Source: Betaproteobacteria bacterium
GTDB taxonomy: Bacteria; Pseudomonadota; Gammaproteobacteria; Burkholderiales; Casimicrobiaceae
Reading direction: 5' to 3'
DNA: 64,000 nucleotides
Assembly: GCA_016720425.1 (NCBI GenBank)
Contig: JADKKQ010000010.1
Location: forward strand, 1-64,000
In this document: positions 55,263-64,000 of the stretch, piece by piece
How positions within the stretch are numbered: the first letter of the stretch is position 1
How the letters are laid out: every line of letters starts with the position of its first letter
Notes under the pieces: generated by a model
The model's database searches: none
What the model was told of the DNA's origin: nothing
The model's input: the letters and a program-made list of their open reading frames with translations, nothing else
Made by a program: the position numbers and the translations under genes

Positions 55263-57167
55263 GTGACCATCCCCCCTTCCGCCACCCCCGCCGCGATCCT
55301 GCGCGACGTCTTCGGCTACCACGCGTTTCGCGGTGCGCAGGCCGCCATCGTCGACCACGTGCTCGCGGGTGGCGACGCGCTGGTGCTGATGCCCACCGGC
55401 GGCGGCAAGAGCCTGTGCTACCAGGTGCCCGCGATCGCGCTGCACCGCAGCGGACGCGGCGTGACCGTGGTGGTGAGCCCGCTGATCGCCCTGATGCACG
55501 ACCAGGTCGGCGCGCTCGAGGAGGCCGGCGTGCCCGCGGCGTTTCTCAACTCGACGCTGACCGTCGAGGAGACGCAGCGGGTCGAGCGCGAGCTGATGGG
55601 CGGCCGGCTGGCCCTGCTCTACGTCGCGCCCGAGCGGCTGACCACGCCGCGGATGCTGGCCCAGCTCGATGCGCTGCGGGAGCGCGGCCTCCTCTGCCTG
55701 TTCGCGATCGACGAGGCGCACTGCGTCAGCCAGTGGGGCCACGATTTTCGCGAGGACTACCTGGCGCTCGACCTGCTGCACCGACGCTACGCCGGGGTGC
55801 CGCGCCTCGCGCTCACCGCCACCGCCGACGCGCTGACCCGCGCCGACGTCGTCCTGCGGCTGCAGCTGCAGGACGCGCGCCTGTTCGTCAGCAGCTTCGA
55901 CCGCCCGAACATCCGCTATGCGGTGGTCGAGAAGGACGACGCCCGCCGGCAGCTGCTGCGCTTCATCCGCGGCCAGCACGAGGGCGACGCCGGCATCGTG
56001 TACTGCCAGTCGCGCCGGAAGGTCGAGGAGACCGCCGCGTGGCTGAGCGGCGAAGGCGTCACCGCGCTGCCGTACCACGCCGGCCTCGACGCCGACGTCC
56101 GCCGGCGCCACCAGGACCGCTTCCTGCGCGAGGAGGGCATCGTGATGGTGGCGACGATCGCCTTCGGGATGGGGATCGACAAGCCCGACGTGCGCTTCGT
56201 CGCGCACCTCGACCTGCCGAAGAACATCGAGGGCTACTACCAGGAGACCGGGCGCGCCGGCCGCGACGGGCGCCCGGCCGATGCCTGGATGGCCTACGGC
56301 CTGGTCGACGTGGTGAACCAGCGCCGGATGATCGACCAGAGCCCGGCCGACGAGGAGTTCAAGCGGCGCCAGCGCGGCAAGCTCGACGCGCTGCTCGCGC
56401 TCGCCGAAGCGCACGACTGCCGTCGCGTCCGGCTGCTCGCGTACTTCGGCGAGACCTGCGCGCCCTGCACCGCGCAGCAGAACGCCTGCGACAATTGCCG
56501 GGACCCGCCCGCCACCTGGGACGCGACCGAGGCCGCGCGCAAGGCGCTCAGTTGCGTCTACCGGTTCCAGCAGGACCGCGGCCGGCGCTTCGGCGCCGTG
56601 CACCTGATCGACGTGCTGCGCGGCAAGCGCACCGACAAGGTGGCGCAGTACGGGCACGAGCGCCTGAGCACCTTCGGCATCGGCGCCGACCTGGGGGAAG
56701 CGCAATGGCGCGCGGTGCTGCGCCAGCTCATCGCGCTCGGCCACCTGCGCGCCGACGGCGAATACAGCACGCTGGAACTCACGCCGACGGCCCGCGAGGT
56801 GCTCCGCGGCGAGGTGCGGATGCTGCTGCGCCAGCCGAGCGACGCGCCGAAGCGCGGCCAGGGCGCCAGGACGACCAAAACGGCGCGTGGCGCGCACGCG
56901 GTGCCCCCGGTGCCGCTCGACGTGCCGGGGCTGGCACGCTTCGCCGCACTCAAGGCCTGGCGCGCCGACGTGGCGCGCGCGCACAACCTGCCCGCGTACA
57001 TCGTATTCCACGACGGAACGCTGGCCGAGATGGCGCAGGCCGCGCCCGATTCGCTGGACGCACTGGCGCAGATCAGCGGCGTGGGCGTGAAGAAGCTCGA
57101 AGCCTACGGCGGGGACATCCTGCGGGTGCTGCGCTCGGCTACCCCCGGGGCAATCCCCACGCGCTGA
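55263..57167 (+). CDS. recQ: ATP-dependent DNA helicase RecQ
   Basis: 634 residues from GTG 55263. The motifs are FRGAQAAIVDHVLAG (motif 0), LMPTGGGKSLCYQVPA (Walker A), FAIDEAHCVSQWGHDFREDY (DEAH plus the RecQ aromatic loop), ATADALTRADVV, FDRPNIRYAVV, FGMGIDKPDVRFVAHLD and QETGRAGRDGRPADAW (motif VI). A zinc site (CAPCTAQQNACDNC), a winged helix and an HRDC domain (LARFAALKAWRADVARAHNL) complete it. It unwinds recombination intermediates 3' to 5'. Full family length. No better start lies upstream within the conserved region. Confidence 0.95.
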   Translation: MTIPPSATPAAILRDVFGYHAFRGAQAAIVDHVLAGGDALVLMPTGGGKSLCYQVPAIALHRSGRGVTVVVSPLIALMHDQVGALEEAGVPAAFLNSTLTVEETQRVERELMGGRLALLYVAPERLTTPRMLAQLDALRERGLLCLFAIDEAHCVSQWGHDFREDYLALDLLHRRYAGVPRLALTATADALTRADVVLRLQLQDARLFVSSFDRPNIRYAVVEKDDARRQLLRFIRGQHEGDAGIVYCQSRRKVEETAAWLSGEGVTALPYHAGLDADVRRRHQDRFLREEGIVMVATIAFGMGIDKPDVRFVAHLDLPKNIEGYYQETGRAGRDGRPADAWMAYGLVDVVNQRRMIDQSPADEEFKRRQRGKLDALLALAEAHDCRRVRLLAYFGETCAPCTAQQNACDNCRDPPATWDATEAARKALSCVYRFQQDRGRRFGAVHLIDVLRGKRTDKVAQYGHERLSTFGIGADLGEAQWRAVLRQLIALGHLRADGEYSTLELTPTAREVLRGEVRMLLRQPSDAPKRGQGARTTKTARGAHAVPPVPLDVPGLARFAALKAWRADVARAHNLPAYIVFHDGTLAEMAQAAPDSLDALAQISGVGVKKLEAYGGDILRVLRSATPGAIPTR

Positions 57168-57231
57168 TCCCGCACGGCGAATCCTCGCGGCGATCGGAAG
57201 GGTTCCGGGGTGCCGAGCGACCCTGCCATGC

Positions 57232-57255
57232 AAAACAGGCGCCCTGCGGCGCCTG
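57232..57255 (-). terminator. Intrinsic terminator of the cytochrome c operon
   Basis: The stem CAGGCGCC/GGCGCCTG (57236-57243 and 57248-57255) has a four-base loop. In the minus-strand direction it is followed by TTTTG. It lies 23 bases past the end of the second cytochrome gene. The recQ gene converges on it from the other side. Confidence 0.8.
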
Positions 57256-57277
57256 CTGCTGCGGCTGTCGATCGCAA

Positions 57278-57607
57278 TCAGTACCGTGTCGCGAGCACCG
57301 ACGGCTGGCTGTGATAGTGGGCGGCGACGTTTTCGATGTCCCGCGGCGTCAGCGCGGCCGCGAAACCGGCCATGATCGCGTTCTTGCGCGCGCCGGACTT
57401 GTAGTCGCGCAGCGCCTTTTCGAGGTAGTCGCGATGCTGCCCGGCGAGCCGGGGAAACTCGGGCGAGGGGCTGTTGCCGTCGATGCCGTGGCAGGCCACG
57501 CACACCTCCTTGGCCTTCGCCGCGCCGGCCGCGAGGTCGGTCGCGTGCGCCGGCGGAACCCAGGCCAGGGCGAGCAGCAGGGCGGACAGTGGAAGCTTCA
57601 TGTTCAT
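57278..57607 (-). CDS. Periplasmic c-type cytochrome (class I)
   Basis: 109 residues. Signal peptide (LSALLLALAWVPPAHA), then CVACHGIDGN (haem-binding C-x-x-C-H), FPRLAGQHRDYLEKALRDYK and a distal Met region (NAIMAGFAAAL). This is the small single-haem cytochrome c4/c5-like fold. It is the second gene of a two-cytochrome operon. Its ATG at 57607 overlaps the stop of the first (ATGA), so translation is coupled. It probably passes electrons to a terminal oxidase. Confidence 0.9.
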   Translation of the reverse strand: MNMKLPLSALLLALAWVPPAHATDLAAGAAKAKEVCVACHGIDGNSPSPEFPRLAGQHRDYLEKALRDYKSGARKNAIMAGFAAALTPRDIENVAAHYHSQPSVLATRY

Positions 57608-57954
57608 TTCCCCGCCACCTTGGCGGCCGGTTGCGCGTAATAGGCGGCGAGATTCGCCATGTCCTGTTCGGTCAGCGACGCGGCGATGGCCTTCATCGTC
57701 GGGTGACTGCGCTCGCCGCTCTTGTAGGCCTGCAGCGCCTTGACGAGATACGCTTCGTGCTGACCGGCCAGCCGCGGCACCTTGTAGACCTCGGGAAACG
57801 CGGTCCTCCAGCCTTCGATGCCATGGCAGCCCTGGCACATCTGGACCTTCTCGCGCCCCTTGGCGGGGTCGCCGGCCGGCGCATTCTGGGCGAATGCCGG
57901 GGGGGCAGCTAGCGCGGCGACGAGCAACGGCGCGGCAACGGGGATCTTGAACAT
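57604..57954 (-). CDS. Periplasmic c-type cytochrome (class I), first of pair
   Basis: 116 residues. Signal peptide (PVAAPLLVAALAAPPAFAQ), then MCQGCHGIEGW (C-x-x-C-H), VPRLAGQHEAYLVKALQAYK and a Met region (SHPTMKAIAASLTEQDM). It shares about half its residues with the downstream cytochrome, including the RLAGQH-YL-KAL-YKSG block, so the pair arose by duplication and mimics a split two-domain cytochrome c4. Start ATG 57954. Confidence 0.9.
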   Translation of the reverse strand: MFKIPVAAPLLVAALAAPPAFAQNAPAGDPAKGREKVQMCQGCHGIEGWRTAFPEVYKVPRLAGQHEAYLVKALQAYKSGERSHPTMKAIAASLTEQDMANLAAYYAQPAAKVAGK

Positions 57955-58061
57955 GCGGTTCTCATGCGTGATGGATGGAAGTCGTCTGGAACGGCAGGTC
58001 CCGGCGCTCCGGACTCCCGCCGGAACGCGGCGCGCAAAAGTTCGCGATTCTAGAGGCAGGC

Positions 58062-58090
58062 CCCCGGCGCGGTCAAACACCGCGCCGGGG
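58062..58090 (-). terminator. Very strong hairpin after fdxA
   Basis: A perfect 12-bp stem (58062-58073 with 58079-58090) with a five-base loop lies six bases past the fdxA stop. No U-run follows on the minus strand, so it may be a transcript-stabilising 3' end or a rho-assisted terminator rather than a classic intrinsic one. Confidence 0.6.
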
Positions 58091-58096
58091 CGGCCC

Positions 58097-58420
58097 TCAC
58101 TTCTCGAGCAACGGCAGCTTGCCCTTGACGCTTTTCCACTCGTCGGCGTCGGGCGGCGCGGGCTTGCGCTCGATGATCGGCTTCCAGATCTTGGACAGCT
58201 CCGCGTTGAGCGCCGTGAAGTGCTGCTGATCGGCCGGCACGTCGTCCTCGGCGAAGATCGCCTCCACCGGGCACTCGGCCACGCACAGCGTGCAGTCGAT
58301 GCACTCGTCGGGGTCGATCACCAGGAAGTTCGGCCCTTCGCGGAAACAGTCGACCGGACAGACATCGACGCAGTCGGTGTACTTGCAGCGGATGCAGCTC
58401 TCGGTGACGACGTAGGTCAT
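58097..58420 (-). CDS. fdxA: 7Fe ferredoxin FdxA
   Basis: 107 residues, typical length. The N-terminus TYVVTESCIRCKYTDCVDVC with CPVDCF gives the 3Fe-4S/4Fe-4S ligand spacing of Azotobacter-type ferredoxin I. The second set, CIDCTLCVAECPV, is complete. The C-terminal extension (ELSKIWKPIIERKPAPPDAD) is that of FdxA. A cytoplasmic low-potential electron carrier. It is divergent from trxA, with 240 bases between the two genes. Confidence 0.95.
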   Translation of the reverse strand: MTYVVTESCIRCKYTDCVDVCPVDCFREGPNFLVIDPDECIDCTLCVAECPVEAIFAEDDVPADQQHFTALNAELSKIWKPIIERKPAPPDADEWKSVKGKLPLLEK

Positions 58421-58660
58421 TGCGGGGTCCGGAAAAGCGAAAAAGGGGGCTTGAGTTTAGCAAATCGGAGCCCCATGTCGCGTTAGGTCGTAAAATTCGG
58501 CCACCGGCGCCGTTTCCGCGCTTGCGCCGGGTTGCCGGTTCGGCTAGCGTAAACTGTCGTCTCTTCCATTTGCGACCGCCGGCCACGGACGACCGGGCGG
58601 TGCTGCATCCCCCGTTACGTCACGACCGACACCGCGCCCCCCGCGATCAAGAGGAAACCG

Positions 58661-58987
58661 ATGAGCGAAAACATCAAGCACGTATCCGACGCCTCGTTCG
58701 ACCAGGACGTACTGGCATCGGCAACCCCGGTCCTGGTCGACTACTGGGCCGAGTGGTGCGGCCCCTGCAAGATGATCGCGCCGGTGCTCGAGGACGTCGC
58801 CAGGCAGTACGCCGGCAAGCTGACCGTCGCCAAGCTCGACATCGACGCCAACCCCGGCACGACCGCCAAGTTCGGCATTCGCGGCATCCCGACGCTGATC
58901 CTGTTCAAGGACGGCAAGCCCCACGCCCAGAAGGTCGGCGCGCTGTCGAAGTCGCAGCTGACGGCGTTTGTTGACAGCAATCTCTGA
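58661..58987 (+). CDS. trxA: Thioredoxin
   Basis: 108 residues, the full length of TrxA. The active site is DYWAEWCGPCKMIAPVLEDV; the cis-Pro is in IRGIPTLILFKDG. Cytoplasmic disulfide reductant, supplied by thioredoxin reductase. AGAGGAAA precedes the ATG. It lies upstream of rho, as in most proteobacteria. Confidence 0.97.
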   Translation: MSENIKHVSDASFDQDVLASATPVLVDYWAEWCGPCKMIAPVLEDVARQYAGKLTVAKLDIDANPGTTAKFGIRGIPTLILFKDGKPHAQKVGALSKSQLTAFVDSNL

Positions 58988-59017
58988 ACCCGTTACCCTC
59001 TTCGACGATGTAGTGAG

Positions 59018-59037
59018 CCCTCCGCCCGCGCGGAGGG
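59018..59037 (+). terminator. Hairpin between trxA and rho
   Basis: Stem CCCTCCGC/GCGGAGGG with loop CCGC, 30 bases after the trxA stop and 150 bases before the rho start. There is no U-run. It could end the trxA message or be part of a rho leader. Rho is autoregulated by attenuation in E. coli, so a structured leader is plausible. Confidence 0.5.
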
Positions 59038-59187
59038 TGGTTGCGAACCACCGCGTTCAAGGCGCCGTCCCCTGAAATCCCGGGCGACTCGCAGGCGCCC
59101 GATCCCGAAGCCCCACCGCGGCGCCCGCCGCGCCCGGCCCTTCGCCCGCCTTCCCTCCCTCCTGCCGGTTCCCCTTCCCTTTGCGCC

Positions 59188-60447
<1,260 letters not shown>

Positions 60448-60692
60448 CCCCGCGAACCCGCGACCGCCCCATCCGGCGTCCCGGCGCCGCGCTTCAGGGC
60501 GCTGATTCGAAACGCATTTTCGACGTCGCCTGGCCGCAGCCACGGCATCGCCTCGCTTGCGGACGCGGGGCGAACGAGGCATAATGCTCGATTGTTGGTT
60601 GCGCTCGGGGCATCCGCCCCCATCGTCACCGCCCGGTCCGGGCGCGCCGAAGGAACCGCGGGTTCCGGTGCGTGGACCGAAGAGAGGACCTC

Positions 60693-60914
60693 ATGAAGAC
60701 CGGCATCCACCCGAATTACTCCGAAATCCAGGTGACCTGCAGCTGCGGCAACCAGTTCACGACGCGCTCCACCGTTGCCAAGCCGCTGCACGTCGAGGTG
60801 TGTTCGTCCTGCCACCCGTTCTACACCGGCAAGCAGAAGGTGATGGACACCGCCGGCCGGATCGACAAGTTCCGCCAGCGCTACGGGAGCAAGTCCGGGT
60901 CCGCTGCAGCCTGA
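60693..60914 (+). CDS. rpmE: Ribosomal protein L31 (zinc-binding form)
   Basis: 73 residues. MKTGIHPNYSEIQVTCSCGN and VCSSCHPFYTGKQKVMDTAG keep the Cys residues of the zinc-containing L31 type. Start at 60693, with AGAGAGGA upstream. The rho-rpmE order is common in betaproteobacteria. An intrinsic terminator follows at 60970. Confidence 0.97.
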   Translation: MKTGIHPNYSEIQVTCSCGNQFTTRSTVAKPLHVEVCSSCHPFYTGKQKVMDTAGRIDKFRQRYGSKSGSAAA

Positions 60915-60969
60915 ACCGGCGCGCCGCGCGGGTTGCCCGCGGTCGTCCCCCCAGCCGCACCCCACGATC

Positions 60970-60996
60970 AAGGCAGCTTCGGCTGCCTTTTTCTTT
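60970..60996 (+). terminator. Intrinsic terminator after rpmE
   Basis: Stem AAGGCAGC/GCTGCCTT with a TTCG tetraloop, followed by TTTCTTT. A textbook rho-independent terminator 56 bases after the rpmE stop. Confidence 0.93.
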
Positions 60997-61050
60997 CGCC
61001 GCCGGTCCCCGACCCGAACGCCCCGGACTCCCCGCCCGCCGCCCACTTCG

Positions 61051-62730
61051 ATGCCCCGCTCCTCCTCATCCCGCAGCGCGACACCCGGCGACGAACTGTC
61101 GCCCGCGGGGCCGTATCGGACGCTGAAACAGGCGGGGCTGCTGCTGCTCTGCCTGACCTGGGTGCTGCTCGGCGTCGTCGGCCACGACCCGTGGAAGACC
61201 GAGGACGCGACCGCCTTCGGCATCGCCTGGGAGATGATGCAGTCGGGGAATTTCCTCGTCCCGATGTTGGCCGGCGAGCCCTACTACGGACAGCCGCCGC
61301 TGCTCTACGCGCTGGCGGCGCTGCTCGGCAAGGCGCTCGGCGGCGTGCTGGCGGTCCACGATGCGGCGCGCCTGGCGGCGGCACTGCTGCTCGGCGTCAC
61401 GCTGCTCGCGATCACCGCCGCCGGCATCGAATTGAACGGCCGCAAGACCCGCTGGCTGCCGCTGCTGCTGCTGATCGGCTGCGTCGGGCTGTGGGACCGT
61501 GCCCACCAGCTCGCGCCCGAGCTCGGCCTGCTGGTCGGCATGACCGCCGCGGTCTGGGGTCTGGCGCTGGCGCTGCGGCGGCCGGTCGGCGGCGGCGTGC
61601 TGACCGGGAGCGCCGCCGGATTCGCCTTCCTCACCCACGGCTTCACCGGCCCGCTGTGGATCGGCGCGACGTTGCTCGCGCTGACGGCGGTCGGCGCCCG
61701 CTACCGCTCGCGGTCCCACCTGCTGGCGACGATCGCGGCGCTGCTCGCGTTCGCCGTCGTCGCCGCCGCGTGGCCGGCCATGCTGCTGCCGGCCGCGCCG
61801 GAACACCTGGCGGGATGGTGGGCGCGGCAGCTGCCGGCGGGGATCGGAACCACGCTCGGCGGCGACCCGCTGGCCCTCGCCAAGAACCTGCCGTGGTTCG
61901 CCTGGCCGGTGCTTCCGCTCGCGCTGTGGACGCTGTGGATGCGCGGCCGCGGATTCAACGGCGGGTTGCGCGTTCCGGGCGTCGAGATTCCCGCGACGCT
62001 GGCCGGCGTGACGATCGTCGGGCTCGCGCTGCTGCCCGAGCCGCGCGCCATCATGGTGATGCCGCTGCTGGTGCCGCTGTGCCTGATCGCCGCGCTGGAG
62101 ATCGACACGCTGAAGCGCGGCTTCTCGGCGGCGCTCGACTGGTTCGGCATCCTCACCTTCGGGCTGCTCGCCGCGCTGGTGTGGTGGATCTGGATCGACG
62201 CCTATGTGCACGGGCTCGCGCCGCGCATCGCCCGCCTGTTCCGCGACTCCGAGTCCGGATACCAGCCCGACCTCCGCTGGCTCGCGCTGGCGATCGCCGT
62301 GTTTCTCACCGTCCTCTGGCTCGCCCTCGTGCGGCCGGCGCGCCGCTCGAACCGGCGGGCGGTGCTCAACTGGGCCGCCGGGATGACGCTGCTCTGGGGG
62401 CTGTACACGACCATCTGGCTGCCCTACCTCGACGCCCGGCGCAGCTATCGCCCGATGGCCGAGTCGATCGCCACCCACCTGCCGGCGACCGGGTGCGTCG
62501 CGAGCCGCCAGCTGGGTGAGCCGCAGCGCGCGCTGCTGCACTACTACGCGGGGTTGACGACGGTGCGCGAGGAGCGGCAGCCCGACCACCGCTGCGGCGC
62601 GCTGCTGGTCCAGTACGGCCGCGTCGACCGCGACCCCGCGGCACCGACCGGCTGGACCGTGGCCTGGGAAGGCCGCCGCCGGGGCGACGAAAACGAGCGT
62701 TTCGTGCTGTACCAAAAGGTGGCGCCATGA
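61051..62730 (+). CDS. Integral-membrane glycosyltransferase, GT39/ArnT-like
   Basis: 559 residues with about 12 membrane helices. The first periplasmic loop WKTEDATAFGIAWEMMQSGN matches the conserved acidic loop of PMT/ArnT enzymes, followed by PYYGQPPLLYALAALLGKAL ('KPPL-yw' block). These use a polyprenyl-phosphate sugar donor to modify lipid A or proteins at the periplasmic face. The C-terminal 130 residues form a soluble domain (MAESIATHLPATGCVASRQL). It sits between the rpmE terminator and obgE and overlaps the obgE start by four bases, so it is likely co-transcribed with obgE. Acceptor unknown. Confidence 0.85.
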   Translation: MPRSSSSRSATPGDELSPAGPYRTLKQAGLLLLCLTWVLLGVVGHDPWKTEDATAFGIAWEMMQSGNFLVPMLAGEPYYGQPPLLYALAALLGKALGGVLAVHDAARLAAALLLGVTLLAITAAGIELNGRKTRWLPLLLLIGCVGLWDRAHQLAPELGLLVGMTAAVWGLALALRRPVGGGVLTGSAAGFAFLTHGFTGPLWIGATLLALTAVGARYRSRSHLLATIAALLAFAVVAAAWPAMLLPAAPEHLAGWWARQLPAGIGTTLGGDPLALAKNLPWFAWPVLPLALWTLWMRGRGFNGGLRVPGVEIPATLAGVTIVGLALLPEPRAIMVMPLLVPLCLIAALEIDTLKRGFSAALDWFGILTFGLLAALVWWIWIDAYVHGLAPRIARLFRDSESGYQPDLRWLALAIAVFLTVLWLALVRPARRSNRRAVLNWAAGMTLLWGLYTTIWLPYLDARRSYRPMAESIATHLPATGCVASRQLGEPQRALLHYYAGLTTVREERQPDHRCGALLVQYGRVDRDPAAPTGWTVAWEGRRRGDENERFVLYQKVAP

Positions 62731-63809
62731 AGTTCATCGACGAGGCACGAATCGAAGTGCTGGCCGGCGACGGCGGCAACGGTTCGGCGAGTTTCCGGCG
62801 CGAGAAGTTCGTCCCCCAGGGCGGCCCCGACGGCGGCGACGGGGGACGCGGCGGCAGCATCCACGCCGTCGCCGACCGCAACATCAACACGCTGATCGAC
62901 TACCGCTACGCGCGGATTCACCGGGCCAGGCACGGCGAGAACGGGCGCGGGGCCGACCAGTACGGCCGGGGTGCCGACGACGTCACGCTGCGCGTCCCGG
63001 TGGGCACCGTGATCACCGACGCCGACACCGGCGAGCTCATCGCCGACCTGACCGCGGACGGGCAGCGCGCGCTGCTGGCCCGGGGCGGCGCCGGCGGCCT
63101 CGGCAACCTGCATTTCAAGTCGAGCACCAACCGCGCACCGCGGCAGTTCACGCGCGGCGGCGAGGGCGAAAAGCGGCACCTGCGTCTCGAACTCAAGGTC
63201 CTCGCCGACGTCGGGCTGCTCGGCCTCCCGAATGCCGGCAAGAGCACCTTCATCCGCGCCGTGTCCGCCGCGCGGCCGAAGGTCGCCGACTATCCGTTCA
63301 CGACGCTGGGGCCGAACCTCGGCGTCGTCCGCACCGACGTCGACCGCAGCTTCGTCGTCGCCGACATCCCCGGGCTCATCGAGGGCGCCGCCGAGGGCGC
63401 CGGGCTCGGCCACCAGTTCCTGCGCCACCTGCAGCGCACGCGCCTGCTGCTGCACATCGTCGATCTGGTGCCGCCCGACCCCGACGCCGATCCGGTCCAC
63501 GATGCCCGGGCAATCGTCGCCGAACTCGAACACTACGACCCGTCGCTGCACGACAAGCCGCGCTGGCTGGTGCTGAACAAGCTCGATCTGCTGCCCGCGG
63601 AGGAGCGCGCGGCCCGGGTCAAGGCCTTCGTGCGCAAGTACCGCTGGAAGGGTCCGGTGTTCGCCATCGCCGCCGTCAACGGCGAGGGCTGCCGCCCGCT
63701 GGTCTATGCGATCCAGGACTGGCTCGACGCCCATCCGGCGACGCCGGTGGCGCCGGACTCGGCGGCCGGCGTCGAGGCCGCCCCCGTCAACCCGCCTTCC
63801 GCGCCGTGA
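62727..63809 (+). CDS. obgE: Obg-family GTPase (ObgE/CgtA)
   Basis: 360 residues. The Gly-rich Obg domain (VLAGDGGNGSASFRREKFVPQ, GGDGGRGGSIHAVAD) is followed by the G domain: LLGLPNAGKSTFIRA (G1), YPFTTLGPNLG (G2), VADIPGLIEGAAEGAGLGHQ (G3), LVLNKLDLLP (G4), AIAAVNGEGCRPL (G5). It binds the ribosome and ppGpp and is essential. The ATG overlaps the preceding stop (ATGA). Confidence 0.97.
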   Translation: MKFIDEARIEVLAGDGGNGSASFRREKFVPQGGPDGGDGGRGGSIHAVADRNINTLIDYRYARIHRARHGENGRGADQYGRGADDVTLRVPVGTVITDADTGELIADLTADGQRALLARGGAGGLGNLHFKSSTNRAPRQFTRGGEGEKRHLRLELKVLADVGLLGLPNAGKSTFIRAVSAARPKVADYPFTTLGPNLGVVRTDVDRSFVVADIPGLIEGAAEGAGLGHQFLRHLQRTRLLLHIVDLVPPDPDADPVHDARAIVAELEHYDPSLHDKPRWLVLNKLDLLPAEERAARVKAFVRKYRWKGPVFAIAAVNGEGCRPLVYAIQDWLDAHPATPVAPDSAAGVEAAPVNPPSAP

Positions 63810-63816
63810 TCTCGTC

Positions 63817-64000
63817 ATGAGCACCCCGGTCACCACCGCCCACCGCCTCGTCGTCAAGGTCGGGTCCAGCCTCGTCACCAACGAGGGGCGCGGTCTCGAT
63901 CACGCCGCGGTGGCGAACTGGGCGGCGCAGATCGCCGACCTCAAGCGCGCCGGCAAGGAGATCGTCCTCGTCTCGTCGGGAGCGATTGCCGAGGGCATCA
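63817..64000 (+). CDS. proB: Glutamate 5-kinase, N-terminal part (cut by window end)
   Basis: The first 61 residues are visible: HRLVVKVGSSLVTNEGRGLD, then AQIADLKRAGKEIVLVSSGAIAEG. This is the amino-acid-kinase fold start with the K-V-G-S-S phosphate loop and the VSSGA glutamate-site segment of ProB. The obgE-proB order is standard for betaproteobacteria. Start ATG 63817, seven bases after obgE. First step of proline synthesis. Confidence 0.93.
   Translation, partial: MSTPVTTAHRLVVKVGSSLVTNEGRGLDHAAVANWAAQIADLKRAGKEIVLVSSGAIAEGI

Noticed and set aside
55044..57503. Minus-strand open frame of about 800 codons opposite recQ
   Set aside because: A shadow of recQ with no start signal and no family resemblance.

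Overview
The window looks like a stretch of a high-GC betaproteobacterial chromosome. The right third carries betaproteobacterial housekeeping genes in familiar neighbourhoods (rnfB-nth-DUF1841, fdxA, trxA-rho-rpmE, obgE-proB). The left two thirds is accessory, with mobile-element debris, a catabolic operon, an envelope/sulfatase locus and a small integrative element. I cannot place the organism below class level from sequence alone.

Layout. 0.1-0.3 kb: integrase-core transposase remnant. 0.4-13.1 kb: a polyol/phospho-polyol catabolic region with a DMT permease, a decayed metallophosphoesterase, a sugar-type ABC importer (binding protein, two permeases, MalK/UgpC-like ATPase), a solo DprA-like gene, a glycerol-1-phosphate-dehydrogenase-like enzyme, an arabinitol/mannitol-type dehydrogenase and a xylulokinase. 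13.3-14.9 kb: a wrecked integration site, consisting of a tyrosine-recombinase/IS91-type remnant, the 3' half of a tRNA-Arg(ACG) and a frameshifted tyrosine integrase. 15.5-33.5 kb: an AraC regulator divergent from an arylsulfatase, then DUF2092, two small secreted Ala-rich proteins, a DUF4239 membrane protein, a PAS histidine kinase with a FixJ-type regulator and an extra receiver, a large DUF1254/DUF1214 protein, an anchored beta-propeller protein, an outer-membrane barrel and a patatin-like lipoprotein. 34.8-38.8 kb: a compact integrative element (integrase, AlpA-type regulator, PriCT/Toprim/ATPase replication protein) containing a long inverted hairpin repeat. 39.3-42.1 kb: sparse hypothetical genes and a beta-helix protein.

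42.4-64 kb is denser, more GC-rich and gene-tight: Sel1-repeat protein, guaC, a GspE/PilB ATPase, an M48-like protein lacking its catalytic Glu, pncB, an MFS exporter, corA, a CDF metal exporter, an acyltransferase, rnfB-nth, DUF1841, recQ, two cytochromes c, fdxA, trxA, rho, rpmE, a GT39-like membrane protein, obgE and the start of proB.

Frameshifts are frequent in the left 35 kb (phosphoesterase, ABC permease, integrase, sulfatase, one small secreted protein, patatin) and I found none in the right 21 kb. Some are single-base and could be sequencing or assembly errors. The phosphoesterase has a real internal deletion. No CRISPR array, rRNA operon or complete tRNA was found.
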